DNA of 64,000 nt from Calidihabitans tengchongensis (lineage in GTDB: Bacteria; Sysuimicrobiota; Sysuimicrobiia; Sysuimicrobiales; Kaftiobacteriaceae): contig JAVKIE010000011.1 in NCBI GenBank assembly GCA_031459615.1, positions 1 through 64,000 on the forward strand, in the 5' to 3' direction. Both the position numbers and the translations under genes were made by a program. The notes beneath the pieces were generated by a model. That model made no database searches, was not told the origin of the DNA, and worked only from the letters and a program-made list of their open reading frames with translations. Below, one piece after another: positions 25,551 through 33,362 of the stretch. Each line of letters begins with the position of its first letter. The stretch's first letter is position 1.

Positions 25551-27164
25551 TCACCGATAGCCCCTCCAGTCCCGCAGGATCTCCCGGGCCGCGTTGTAGC
25601 CCGGCGCCCCCATCACCCCGCCGCCGGGGTGCGCGCCCGACCCGCACAGGTACAGCCCCCGCACCGGCGTCCGGTACTGGGCCCACCCCACGACGGGCCG
25701 GAAGAAGAACAGCCGGTCGGGGGTCATCTCGCCATGGAAGATGTCCCCACCGGTGAGCCCGAACTCCCTCTCCAAGTCCACCGGGCTCAGGACCTGCCGG
25801 TGGATCACGATGTTCCTGATGTCGGGGGCGTAGCGGGAGATGACCTCCAGCACCCGGTCGGCGTAGCGCTCCTTCAGGTCGTCCCAGGACCCCTCGGCCA
25901 GCCGGTAGGGAGCATACTGCACGAAGATGGACACCACGTGGCGGCCCGGCGGCGCCAGCGTCGGATCGTAGACCGTCGGGATGGTGATCTCCGCGAAGGG
26001 CTCCTGGGAGGGGCGGCCCTGCCGGGCGTCCTCCCACGCCCGGTCGATGTACTCCATGGTGGGACCGATGTGGATGGTGGCCCGGTGCTCCGGGCCCGGC
26101 CCGGTCCGCGCGCCGCCCACAGCCGGGAAGACGGGCAGCCCGTCGGTGGCCAGGTTGATCTTCATGGCCACGCCCTCGGTGCGGATTCTCTCCACATCCC
26201 GGCGGAACTCCGGATCCAGCGCCTGCGCGGGTACCAGGCGCAGGAAGGTCCGCTTGGGATCGGCGTTGCTGGCCACCGCCCGGGAGCGCAGTTCGGTCCC
26301 GTCGGCCAGGACCACGCCCGCCGCCCGGCCGTCGTCCACCAGGACCTGCGCCACCTCGCATCCGGTGCGGATCTCCACGCCGTGGCGGAGGCAGCAGGCC
26401 GCCAGCGCCTCGCTGATCCGCCCCATCCCGCCCCGGACGAACCCCCACAGGCCGCGCTTGCCGGCGGCGCGTCCCATGCAGTGGTGGAACAGCACGTAGG
26501 CCGTCCCCGGCGTGGACGGGCCGCCCCGGGCCCCGATCACCCCGTCGGTGGCCAGGGACGCCTTCAGGTGGGGGGACTCAAACCAGCCGTCCAGGAAGTC
26601 CCGGGCGCTCTGGGTCAGCATCTGCACGGCCCGGGCCAGGTCGGCGGGGGGCAACCGCAGGACATCCGCGGCCAGCCGGCCCAGCCCCACGAAGTCCCGC
26701 CAGCGGCGGCGCACGATGTCGGGCGGGGTGCTCAGCAGCCAGCGCTCCATGCGGTCCGCGACACGCGCCAGGAATGCTTCGTACTCGGGGTACGCCCGGG
26801 CGTCGCGGGTTGAAAAGCGCGCTACCTCCTCGACCGTGCGGCGCTCGTCGCGCCACACATAGAGGTGGCTGCCGTCGGGGAAGGGGCTGAAGAACGCCGG
26901 ATCCTTGGGCAGGATCTCGTACCCGTAGCGGGGCAGGTCCAGGTCGGAGACGATCCGCGGCTGCAGGAGGCCGCACAGGTAGGCCGCCGTATTGACCCGG
27001 TAGCCCGGCCACACCTCCTCGGTGACGCACGCCCCGCCCACCCGCGGACGCTTCTCCAGAACCAGCACCCGCAGGCCGGCCCGGGCCAGATAGGCCGCCG
27101 CCACCAGACCGTTGTGGCCGGCCCCCACCACGATGACGTCGTAGCGCGTGCCCGCGACGCCCAT
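25551..27164 (-). CDS. Phytoene desaturase-like FAD-dependent oxidoreductase (PYROXD2-like)
   Basis: A 537-residue flavoprotein of the amine oxidase/phytoene desaturase family. The N-terminal Rossmann motif V-I-V-V-G-A-G-H-N-G-L-V-A-A-A-Y-L-A (about 10-27) binds FAD and is followed by the E-K-R-P-R-V-G-G-A-C motif. The C-terminal G-L-Y-L-C-G-S-G-A-H-P-G-G-G-V-M-G-A-P-G-Y-N-A-A block is characteristic of the PYROXD2/CrtI-related clade. No other carotenoid genes are adjacent, so a role in carotenoids is not supported; the substrate is unknown. The ATG is 8 nt downstream of a TATGAT box, suggesting a leaderless mRNA. Confidence 0.85.
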   Translation of the reverse strand: MGVAGTRYDVIVVGAGHNGLVAAAYLARAGLRVLVLEKRPRVGGACVTEEVWPGYRVNTAAYLCGLLQPRIVSDLDLPRYGYEILPKDPAFFSPFPDGSHLYVWRDERRTVEEVARFSTRDARAYPEYEAFLARVADRMERWLLSTPPDIVRRRWRDFVGLGRLAADVLRLPPADLARAVQMLTQSARDFLDGWFESPHLKASLATDGVIGARGGPSTPGTAYVLFHHCMGRAAGKRGLWGFVRGGMGRISEALAACCLRHGVEIRTGCEVAQVLVDDGRAAGVVLADGTELRSRAVASNADPKRTFLRLVPAQALDPEFRRDVERIRTEGVAMKINLATDGLPVFPAVGGARTGPGPEHRATIHIGPTMEYIDRAWEDARQGRPSQEPFAEITIPTVYDPTLAPPGRHVVSIFVQYAPYRLAEGSWDDLKERYADRVLEVISRYAPDIRNIVIHRQVLSPVDLEREFGLTGGDIFHGEMTPDRLFFFRPVVGWAQYRTPVRGLYLCGSGAHPGGGVMGAPGYNAAREILRDWRGYR

Positions 27165-27172
27165 CTTTTTCC

Positions 27173-27178
27173 ATCATA
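27173..27178 (-). promoter_or_regulatory. -10 element (TATGAT) of the FAD oxidoreductase gene, leaderless type
   Basis: GGCTATGAT on the minus strand is separated from the ATG by 8 nt (GGAAAAAG). Sequence and spacing are nearly identical to the box before the PP-loop gene, supporting a shared leaderless promoter type. Confidence 0.5.
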
Positions 27179-27235
27179 GCCGTCCGGCCGCCCCGCGGGC
27201 ATGTCGGCGGCTTCGGCCCGGAGCCGTCTCCGAGA

Positions 27236-27721
27236 TCACCCCGAGGCGCCCGCCGAGGGAGCGCAGACGGGCAGGGCCGCGTTGGCGTTGTGGAGGAAGA
27301 TCTGCACCCGCTCCCGGGGGTACAGGTACACCGCCACCTGCCAGCTGGCCAGGGCCTGGCCGGTGAGGGCCTGGGCGACCACATAGTACCACCGGTCGCC
27401 GGGGAGGTTGGCAAAGGTGAAGCGCCCTCGGGCGTCGGTCCGGGTGCGGGCGTAGGCCAGCCGGTTCTGGATCTCGGGGCTGCCGACGACGTATTCCACG
27501 AACATGTGGGCCAGCAGAGGGTTGAACACGCCGTCCCGGACGGCCTTCTGCTTGACGTCCTCCAGATCGAGGGGCTTGACCAGCAGGTACACCGGCGCGT
27601 TGGCGCAGGGGAGGATCGTGCCGGAGCCGGTCACCAGGCCGATCCGGCCCTCGATCGTCCCGTTCAGGTCGGCCGCCGACGCGGCGCGCTGGGCCTGGAG
27701 CAGCTTGCGGAGAATCGGCAC
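27236..27721 (-). CDS. Carboxypeptidase regulatory-like domain protein, possibly 5'-truncated
   Basis: A 161-residue product with a transthyretin-like/carboxypeptidase regulatory domain: G-T-I-E-G-R-I-G-L near residue 20, N-A-P-V-Y-L-L-V-K, then T-R-T-D-A-R-G-R-F-T-F-A-N-L-P-G with the typical D-x-x-G-x-F-x-F pattern. These extracytoplasmic domains normally follow a signal peptide, but none is present. The GTG start lies one codon after an in-frame TGA, so the gene may have lost its 5' end or use a start in another frame. It is followed by the FAD oxidoreductase gene on the same strand and lies divergent to the PLP enzyme gene. Confidence 0.55.
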   Translation of the reverse strand: MPILRKLLQAQRAASAADLNGTIEGRIGLVTGSGTILPCANAPVYLLVKPLDLEDVKQKAVRDGVFNPLLAHMFVEYVVGSPEIQNRLAYARTRTDARGRFTFANLPGDRWYYVVAQALTGQALASWQVAVYLYPRERVQIFLHNANAALPVCAPSAGASG

Positions 27722-27826
27722 CCCTCAGCAGCGGTCTCCCTCTCTGTATGCCCGCCCCCACGGGGGCCGAAGACGGGAACGGCAGGCTTCCCGCCCCGCC
27801 CCGGCGAACGGGCTTTGCCAAGGCCC

Positions 27827-29074
27827 ATGGCGCAGCCCCCCGAAGCCAACCCCATTACCCGCCGCGTCCGGGAATTCGCCGGGCGGGTGCGGCGCGTGCA
27901 GGAACGCGACCTCTACCTGTACCTGCAACCGGTGGAGGCCCTGGGCGGGGCCTACGTGACCATCGGCGGGCGGCAGGTGCTGCTGGGGTCGTCGTACTCC
28001 TACCTGGGACTGCTGGGCCACCCGGCCATCGAGGCGGCCGTCCGGGAGGCGGCGCGGCGCTACGGCTCCGGCACCCACGGCGTGCGGCTGCTGGCGGGCA
28101 ACACCGACCTGCACGACCGCCTGGAGAGGCGCCTCGCGGCCTGTGTGGGCGCCGAGGCCGCGGTGGCCTACAGCAGCGGGTACGTGGCCAACGTGGCCTG
28201 CATCTCCACCCTGGTGGGCCGGGGCGATCTGGTCGTCGCCGACAAACTGGACCACGCCAGCATCATCGACGGCTGCCTGCTGTCGGGCGCGCGCCTGGTG
28301 CGGGTCCCCCACAACAACATCGCCGCCGTGGACCGGGCGCTTCAGGAGGCGCCGCCGGGAGCGGGGACGCTGGTAGTGGTGGACGCGGTGTTCAGCATGG
28401 ACGGCGACGTCATCGATCTGCCGGCCCTGGTGGAGGTGTGCCGGCGGCGGGGGGCGTGGCTGATGGTGGACGAGTCCCACTCGCTGGGGGTGCTGGGACC
28501 GGACGGCCGGGGCATCCAGAGCCACTTCGGGCTGCCCGGCGCCGTGGACATCGTCATGAGCTCGCTGTCCAAGAGCATCCCGTCCGTGGGCGGGTTCATC
28601 GCGGGGGGATCCGACCTGGTGGACCTGCTCAAGCACGCCTCCCGGGCGTTCGTCTTCTCGGCGGCGCTGCCCCCGCCCAGCGCGGCGGCGTCCCTGGCGG
28701 CTCTGGACATCATGGAGGCGGAGCCCCAGCGGGTGGCCCGTCTGCACGCCAACCTCCGCCGCCTGCGGGCGGGCCTGCGCGCGGGAGGCCTGGACGTCCG
28801 CGATGATCCCACCCCCATCGTGCCGGTCATCACCGGCTCCGACGACGCTGCGCTGCGGATGGCCCGCCGGCTGTTCGACCGGGGTGTCTTCGTCCCGCCC
28901 ATCGTGACCCCGGCCGTCCCGCCCCGCACCAGCCGCCTGCGGGTCACCGTCACCGCGGCCCACACCGAGGCGGATGTGGACCGGGTGGTGGAGGCGGTGG
29001 TGGCCACGTGGCGGGAGGTCATGGTGGCCGACGTCCCGAGGTCCGGAGTCGGGGATCCGGGGTCCGGCCGTTAA
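27827..29074 (+). CDS. AONS/KBL-type PLP-dependent acyltransferase
   Basis: A 415-residue alpha-oxoamine synthase family enzyme: 8-amino-7-oxononanoate synthase, 2-amino-3-ketobutyrate CoA ligase or serine palmitoyltransferase-like. These condense an amino acid with an acyl-CoA. It shows Y-L-G-L-L-G-H-P near the N-terminus, the G-S-G-T-H-G-V-R-L-L-A-G-N-T block, D-E-S-H-S-L-G-V-L-G for PLP pyridine binding, and the Schiff-base lysine in S-S-L-S-K-S-I-P-S-V-G-G. No biotin or threonine catabolic genes flank it, so the exact reaction is open. The ATG follows CCAAGG. The last 15 residues are low complexity. Confidence 0.85.
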   Translation: MAQPPEANPITRRVREFAGRVRRVQERDLYLYLQPVEALGGAYVTIGGRQVLLGSSYSYLGLLGHPAIEAAVREAARRYGSGTHGVRLLAGNTDLHDRLERRLAACVGAEAAVAYSSGYVANVACISTLVGRGDLVVADKLDHASIIDGCLLSGARLVRVPHNNIAAVDRALQEAPPGAGTLVVVDAVFSMDGDVIDLPALVEVCRRRGAWLMVDESHSLGVLGPDGRGIQSHFGLPGAVDIVMSSLSKSIPSVGGFIAGGSDLVDLLKHASRAFVFSAALPPPSAAASLAALDIMEAEPQRVARLHANLRRLRAGLRAGGLDVRDDPTPIVPVITGSDDAALRMARRLFDRGVFVPPIVTPAVPPRTSRLRVTVTAAHTEADVDRVVEAVVATWREVMVADVPRSGVGDPGSGR

Positions 29075-29134
29075 CTGCCGGGGCACCTCACCTTCAACGG
29101 CGGGACGCTGCCGGAATCCCGCCGCGGGACGTGC

Positions 29135-29166
29135 TTCACGTTTCAACGCTTCAACGTTTCAACGTT
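29135..29166. repeat. Tandem TTTCAACG short repeat
   Basis: TTCACGTTTCAACGCTTCAACGTTTCAACGTT contains four near-identical 8-9-nt units between the convergent PLP-enzyme and SDR genes. It extends into the last codons of the SDR gene, so the SDR C-terminus is partly repeat-encoded. Confidence 0.6.
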
Positions 29167-29951
29167 CCCCGCGCGCACACGTCGGGCCGCAGCCGGCGGA
29201 CCGCCCGGGAGGCCAGCCGGTCCAGCAGACCGGGCGCCAGGGCGTTGAGGACGACCGCCACCCAGAAGATCCGCGGCATCACCACCATCCGCCGCGGCCG
29301 GTCGGCCAGCGCCACGATCTGCGCCGCCACCTGCTCGGTGGACAGGCGCAGCCGGCGCGGCATCAAGTAGCCGGTGCGGGGCCGGCGTCCGCGGCGAAAT
29401 TCGGTCCCCTCCACCGTGCTCGGGTAGATCCCGCAGACGGCGATCCCCTGGGGCCCGAGCTCCCGGCGCAGCGCCTCGGTGAGGCCCCGCAGGCCGAACT
29501 TGGTGGCGTTGTACACCGACGTGGTCGGCACGGCCAGCAGCCCGGCCACCGAGGAGACGTTGATCACCACGCCGCCGGTGCGCCGCATCACCGGGACGGC
29601 GGCGCGGATCATCAGGATCGGCGCGACCAGGTTGGTGGCCACCTCGTCCCGCACGTCCTGGGGGTCCAGCTCGTCCACCCAGTTGTACCGGCCGATGCCG
29701 GCGTTGTTGACCAGGACGTCGAGGCGGCCGTAGCGGGAGGCGGACGCCTCCACCACCCGGGCGGGAACCTCGGGGTCGGTCAGGTCTGCCGGCACCACCA
29801 GGGCGTCCGGCAGCGCGGCCGCCACCTCCCGGAGGCGGTCCTCCCGCCGCGCCACCAGCACCACCCGGTCCCCGCGGGCGCCGAAGGCCCGGGCGGTGGC
29901 GGCGCCGATCCCGGAACTCGCCCCGGTGACGAGGACGACCCGGCCGCTCAC
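29151..29951 (-). CDS. Short-chain dehydrogenase/reductase
   Basis: A 266-residue classical SDR. The NAD(P)-binding T-G-A-S-S-G-I-G (about 9-16), D-L-T near residue 56, N-N-A-G (about 84), catalytic serine in V-S-S-V-A-G, and Y-N-A-T-K (tyrosine and lysine) are all present. A C-terminal hydrophobic extension (W-V-A-V-V-L-N-A-L-A-P-G-L-L) could associate with membrane, as in some DltE/YqjQ-like SDRs. The GTG start overlaps the aminotransferase TGA by 4 nt (GTGA), so the two are coupled. The substrate is unknown, but a ketone or aldehyde produced by the aminotransferase is possible. Confidence 0.88.
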   Translation of the reverse strand: MSGRVVLVTGASSGIGAATARAFGARGDRVVLVARREDRLREVAAALPDALVVPADLTDPEVPARVVEASASRYGRLDVLVNNAGIGRYNWVDELDPQDVRDEVATNLVAPILMIRAAVPVMRRTGGVVINVSSVAGLLAVPTTSVYNATKFGLRGLTEALRRELGPQGIAVCGIYPSTVEGTEFRRGRRPRTGYLMPRRLRLSTEQVAAQIVALADRPRRMVVMPRIFWVAVVLNALAPGLLDRLASRAVRRLRPDVCARGTLKR

Positions 29952-31282
29952 GCCGACGCTGCGGCCAGGACGGACTCCCGCAGGATTTCCACCATCCGCT
30001 CCAGCTGGGCCTCGGTGGTGACGTACGGCGGCGCCAGCAGGACGGTGTCTCCGATGGGATGGGGGGCCGTCTGGCCGACCCGGATGCGGGTGATCAGCCC
30101 CCGCCGGCGCGCTTCGGCCACCACCCGGCCGCCCACGCCCACCGCCGGCGTCCGGGCCGCCTTGTCGGCGACCAGCTCCACCCCGGCCATCAGCCCCAGC
30201 CCCCGCACGTCGCCCACCAGGGGCAGATCGCGCAGCGCCTGCAACCGCTCCAGCAGCCGCGCCCCCAGGGTGGCCGCGCGCTCCACGAGGTTCTCCCGCT
30301 CGTAGATGTCCATGGTCGCCACCCCCACGGCGCAGCAGGTGGGGTGGGCCGAATAGGTGGCGGCGTGCATGAACCGCTCCGGGGGCGGCGCCGAGAGGAT
30401 GGCCTCGTGGATCCGCCGGGACACCATCACGCCCCCCAGGGGCAGGTAGGCGCTGGTCACCCCCTTGGCAAAGGTCACCAGGTCCGGCTGGACGCCCCAG
30501 TGCTCCAGGGCGAACCACCGGCCGGTCCGTCCGAACCCGGTGATGATCTCATCGGCAATCAGCAGCACGTCGTAACGGTCGCAGATCTCCCGCAGCGCCG
30601 GGAAGTAGTCCGGGGTGGGCGGGATGACCCCGCCGGCACCGATGACCGGTTCGGCGATGACCGCCGCCACCGACTCGGGACCCAGCCGGCGGATGGCGTC
30701 TTCCACCTCCTGAGCGCCTGACCCCGGGTAGCGGTACGGATACGACGGCAGCACGTGCACGAACCCGGGCACCAGGGGCTGGAACATGGTGTGGAACGAG
30801 GGAATGCCGGTGGCGCTCATGGCCGCCAGGGTCACCCCGTGGTAGGCGTGGACCCGGGAGATGATGGTGGTCTTGGCGGGCCGGCCCTGACGCCGCCAGT
30901 AGTACCGGGCGATCTTGAACGCCGTCTCGTTGGACTCGGCGCCGCCGGTGGTGAAGTACACGCCCGACAGGTTCGGGTAGGCCCGGGCCAGCAGGCGCCG
31001 GGCCAGCTCCACCGCCGGCTCGTTGGTGAAGCCGGCGTAGGCGGAGGCGTAGGCCAGCCGCCGCATCTGGGCCGCCGCGGCATCGGCCAGCTCGGTCCGC
31101 CCGTGGCCCAGGGTCACGTTCCACAGGCAGGACAGGCCGTCCAGGTACTCCCGGCCTTCGGCGTCGCGCAACACCGCGCCCCGTCCTTCCACGAACAGGA
31201 TCGGGGCCTCGTGGTCGGCGGGGTGGTGCAGCGGGTGGATCAGGACCTGGTGGTCGGTGCTGACCAGCGTGCGGACATCCAT
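29948..31282 (-). CDS. Class III (omega) aminotransferase
   Basis: A 444-residue PLP-dependent class III aminotransferase, related to omega-amino acid:pyruvate, diamine or beta-alanine transaminases. Features include L-D-G-L-S-C-L-W-N-V-T-L-G-H-G near residue 48, F-T-T-G-G-A-E-S-N-E-T-A, the D-E-I-I-T-G-F-G-R-T-G PLP-aspartate motif, and the Schiff-base lysine in F-A-K-G-V-T-S-A-Y-L-P-L-G-G. A GGGAGA lies upstream of the ATG. It is translationally coupled to the downstream SDR, so the pair may convert an amine to a carbonyl compound and then reduce it. It is divergent from the Dpp-type importer. Confidence 0.9.
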   Translation of the reverse strand: MDVRTLVSTDHQVLIHPLHHPADHEAPILFVEGRGAVLRDAEGREYLDGLSCLWNVTLGHGRTELADAAAAQMRRLAYASAYAGFTNEPAVELARRLLARAYPNLSGVYFTTGGAESNETAFKIARYYWRRQGRPAKTTIISRVHAYHGVTLAAMSATGIPSFHTMFQPLVPGFVHVLPSYPYRYPGSGAQEVEDAIRRLGPESVAAVIAEPVIGAGGVIPPTPDYFPALREICDRYDVLLIADEIITGFGRTGRWFALEHWGVQPDLVTFAKGVTSAYLPLGGVMVSRRIHEAILSAPPPERFMHAATYSAHPTCCAVGVATMDIYERENLVERAATLGARLLERLQALRDLPLVGDVRGLGLMAGVELVADKAARTPAVGVGGRVVAEARRRGLITRIRVGQTAPHPIGDTVLLAPPYVTTEAQLERMVEILRESVLAAASA

Positions 31283-31453
31283 GGCTGTCTCTCCCGTGAA
31301 AAGGTGTCGCGCCGTTCGTGCACGGGAACAGTTAGGCGCGGGCGGGGTCGGCCCCTGCGCCGGCGCGGGGAAGGAGCGCGGCGCGTCCGGGTCTAATCAG
31401 AAACGTCAATCATCAGACGCGCCACGTCGTCTCGGGATCGGAGTACAGCAGGC

Positions 31454-32416
31454 GTGAACGCTCGTCCAGCCGACGGCGCCACCGGGCGGCCCGGAGCGCC
31501 GCTGCCGGCATCATCACCGGCGGATGTGATCCGCGCCCTCCGCGTCGCCGCTCCCCGGCCCCGGGTGCCGCCGTCGCCGTGGAGCCGGGTGGCGCGCAAC
31601 CGGGCGGCGCTGTTCGGCATCGCGGTGATTGCGGTGGTGACCGCGCTGGCGGTGCTGGCGCCCTGGGTGGCCCCGCACGATCCCGCCGAGCAGTTCACCG
31701 AGGGCCTGTCCCCCGAGGGCCGCCCCCTGCCGCCGGGAGGCCGGTTCTGGCTGGGCACCGACCTTCTGGGACGCGACCTGCTGTCGCGGCTGATCTACGG
31801 CGCCCGGGTCACGCTGCTGATCGGGGTGGCCGCCAACGGCGCCGCGCTGGCCATCGGGACGGTGCTGGGCACAGTCGCCGGCTATTTCCGCGGGTGGGTG
31901 GGGACCGCGTTCATGCGCCTGACCGACATGATGATGGCCTTTCCGGCCCTGATCCTGGCCATCGCCCTGGCGGCCATCCTGCGCCCCAGCCTGTGGATCG
32001 TGGCCCTGGTGATCGCCATGGTCAACTGGGTGTGGATCGCCCGGGTGATCTACAGCCAGGTCCTGTCCATCGCCCAGCGGGAGTTCATCGAGGCGGCGCG
32101 GGCCCTGGGGGTACCCACCGGACGCATCTTCGCCCGCCACCTCTTCCCCCACCTGCTGCCGACGCTGCTGGTGTGGGGCACCCTGGGCATTTCCACCACC
32201 GTGATGTTCGAGGCGGCCCTGTCGTTCCTGGGTGTGGGTGTGCAACCGCCCACCCCCAGCTGGGGCGGCACCATCAACGAGAGCCAGTCCTACTTCCTGG
32301 AAGCCCCCTGGCTGGTCGGCTTCCCGGGCGCGGCCATCCTGCTCACGTCGCTGTCGTTCAACCTGGTGGGCGACGCCCTGCGGGACGCCCTGGACCCGCA
32401 GATGCGGGGGCGCTGA
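31454..32416 (+). CDS. Dpp/Opp-type ABC importer permease (DppC-like)
   Basis: A 320-residue inner-membrane permease of dipeptide/oligopeptide/nickel importers. An unusually long 45-residue proline/alanine-rich N-terminal segment precedes the first membrane helix. The family hallmarks W-L-G-T-D-L-L-G-R-D-L-L-S-R-L-I-Y-G-A-R and the EAA loop E-F-I-E-A-A-R-A-L-G are present, as is the conserved P-T-P-S-W-G block. Its TGA overlaps the ATG of the next permease (ATGA-type). It is the first gene of a four-gene operon that ends in a formamidase. The two ATPases normally encoded with such systems are absent here. Confidence 0.9.
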   Translation: MNARPADGATGRPGAPLPASSPADVIRALRVAAPRPRVPPSPWSRVARNRAALFGIAVIAVVTALAVLAPWVAPHDPAEQFTEGLSPEGRPLPPGGRFWLGTDLLGRDLLSRLIYGARVTLLIGVAANGAALAIGTVLGTVAGYFRGWVGTAFMRLTDMMMAFPALILAIALAAILRPSLWIVALVIAMVNWVWIARVIYSQVLSIAQREFIEAARALGVPTGRIFARHLFPHLLPTLLVWGTLGISTTVMFEAALSFLGVGVQPPTPSWGGTINESQSYFLEAPWLVGFPGAAILLTSLSFNLVGDALRDALDPQMRGR

Positions 32417-33336
32417 TGGCCGCCTACCTGGTGCGCCGCATGGTCCAGTCGGTGGTCATCCTCGTGGGGGTGACGGTGATCACCTTCGCGCTCCTGTACG
32501 CCCTCCCCGCCGATCCGGCCCGGATGATCGCCGGCCGCAGCGCCACCGTGGAGACGGTGCAGCGCATCCGCGCCGAGCTGGGCCTGGACCAGCCGCTGCC
32601 GGTGCAGTACGCCCGCTACGTCAGCCGGCTGGTGCGGGGAGATCTGGGCCGCTCCTACGCCCAGAAGATCCCGGTGGCCGACCTGCTGTGGTCGCGGCTC
32701 CCGGCCACCGCCCTGCTCATGGCGGGCGGCATCGCCTTTGAGCTGCTCATCGGGCTGCCGGCGGGGATGCTGGCGGCGCTGCGCCGGCGCTCCCGGCTGG
32801 ACCAGCTGGTGATGGTCGCGGCCTTTGTGGGCGTGTCTGCGCCGCAGTTCGTGGTCGGGCTCTTCCTGCTGTACTGGCTGGCCTACCGCTGGGGGCTGTT
32901 CCCCCTGGGCGGCTACGGGACGCCGGCCCACCTGATCCTGCCGGCGTTCGCCCTGGGCGTCGCCGGGGGCGGATGGTACGCCCGGGTGATGCGCTCGTCC
33001 ATGCTGGACGTCATCCACCAGGACTACGTGCGCACCGCCCGGGCCAAGGGCCTGTCGGAACCCCGGGTGGTGGTCCGGCATGCGGTGCGCAACGCCCTGC
33101 TGCCGGTGGTGTCCATGGTGGGGCTGGACATCGGCACCTTCATGGGCGGCGTGGTGGTGGTGGAGACGGTGTTCAGCTGGCCGGGCATCGGCCAGCTGGC
33201 CTGGCAGGCCATCCAGATCGTGGACATTCCCGTGATCATGGGCGTGGTGGTGGTCTCGGCCCTGGCCATCACCACAGGCAACCTGCTGGCAGACCTGGTG
33301 TACCCGCTGCTGGATCCCAAGATCCGGTACGGGTGA
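32416..33336 (+). CDS. Dpp/Opp-type ABC importer permease (DppB-like)
   Basis: A 306-residue permease with six membrane helices. Diagnostic motifs are the N-terminal R-R-M-V-Q-S-V-V-I-L-V-G-V-T and L-G-L-D-Q-P-L-P-V-Q-Y. Further on are the EAA loop Y-V-R-T-A-R-A-K-G-L and the C-terminal V-E-T-V-F-S-W-P-G-I-G. The start overlaps the DppC-like stop by one nucleotide, so expression is coupled. It would form a heterodimer with DppC and take substrate from the binding protein encoded next. Confidence 0.92.
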   Translation: MAAYLVRRMVQSVVILVGVTVITFALLYALPADPARMIAGRSATVETVQRIRAELGLDQPLPVQYARYVSRLVRGDLGRSYAQKIPVADLLWSRLPATALLMAGGIAFELLIGLPAGMLAALRRRSRLDQLVMVAAFVGVSAPQFVVGLFLLYWLAYRWGLFPLGGYGTPAHLILPAFALGVAGGGWYARVMRSSMLDVIHQDYVRTARAKGLSEPRVVVRHAVRNALLPVVSMVGLDIGTFMGGVVVVETVFSWPGIGQLAWQAIQIVDIPVIMGVVVVSALAITTGNLLADLVYPLLDPKIRYG

Positions 33337-33362
33337 CATCCCACACACGGAGGTGAGCGCAC

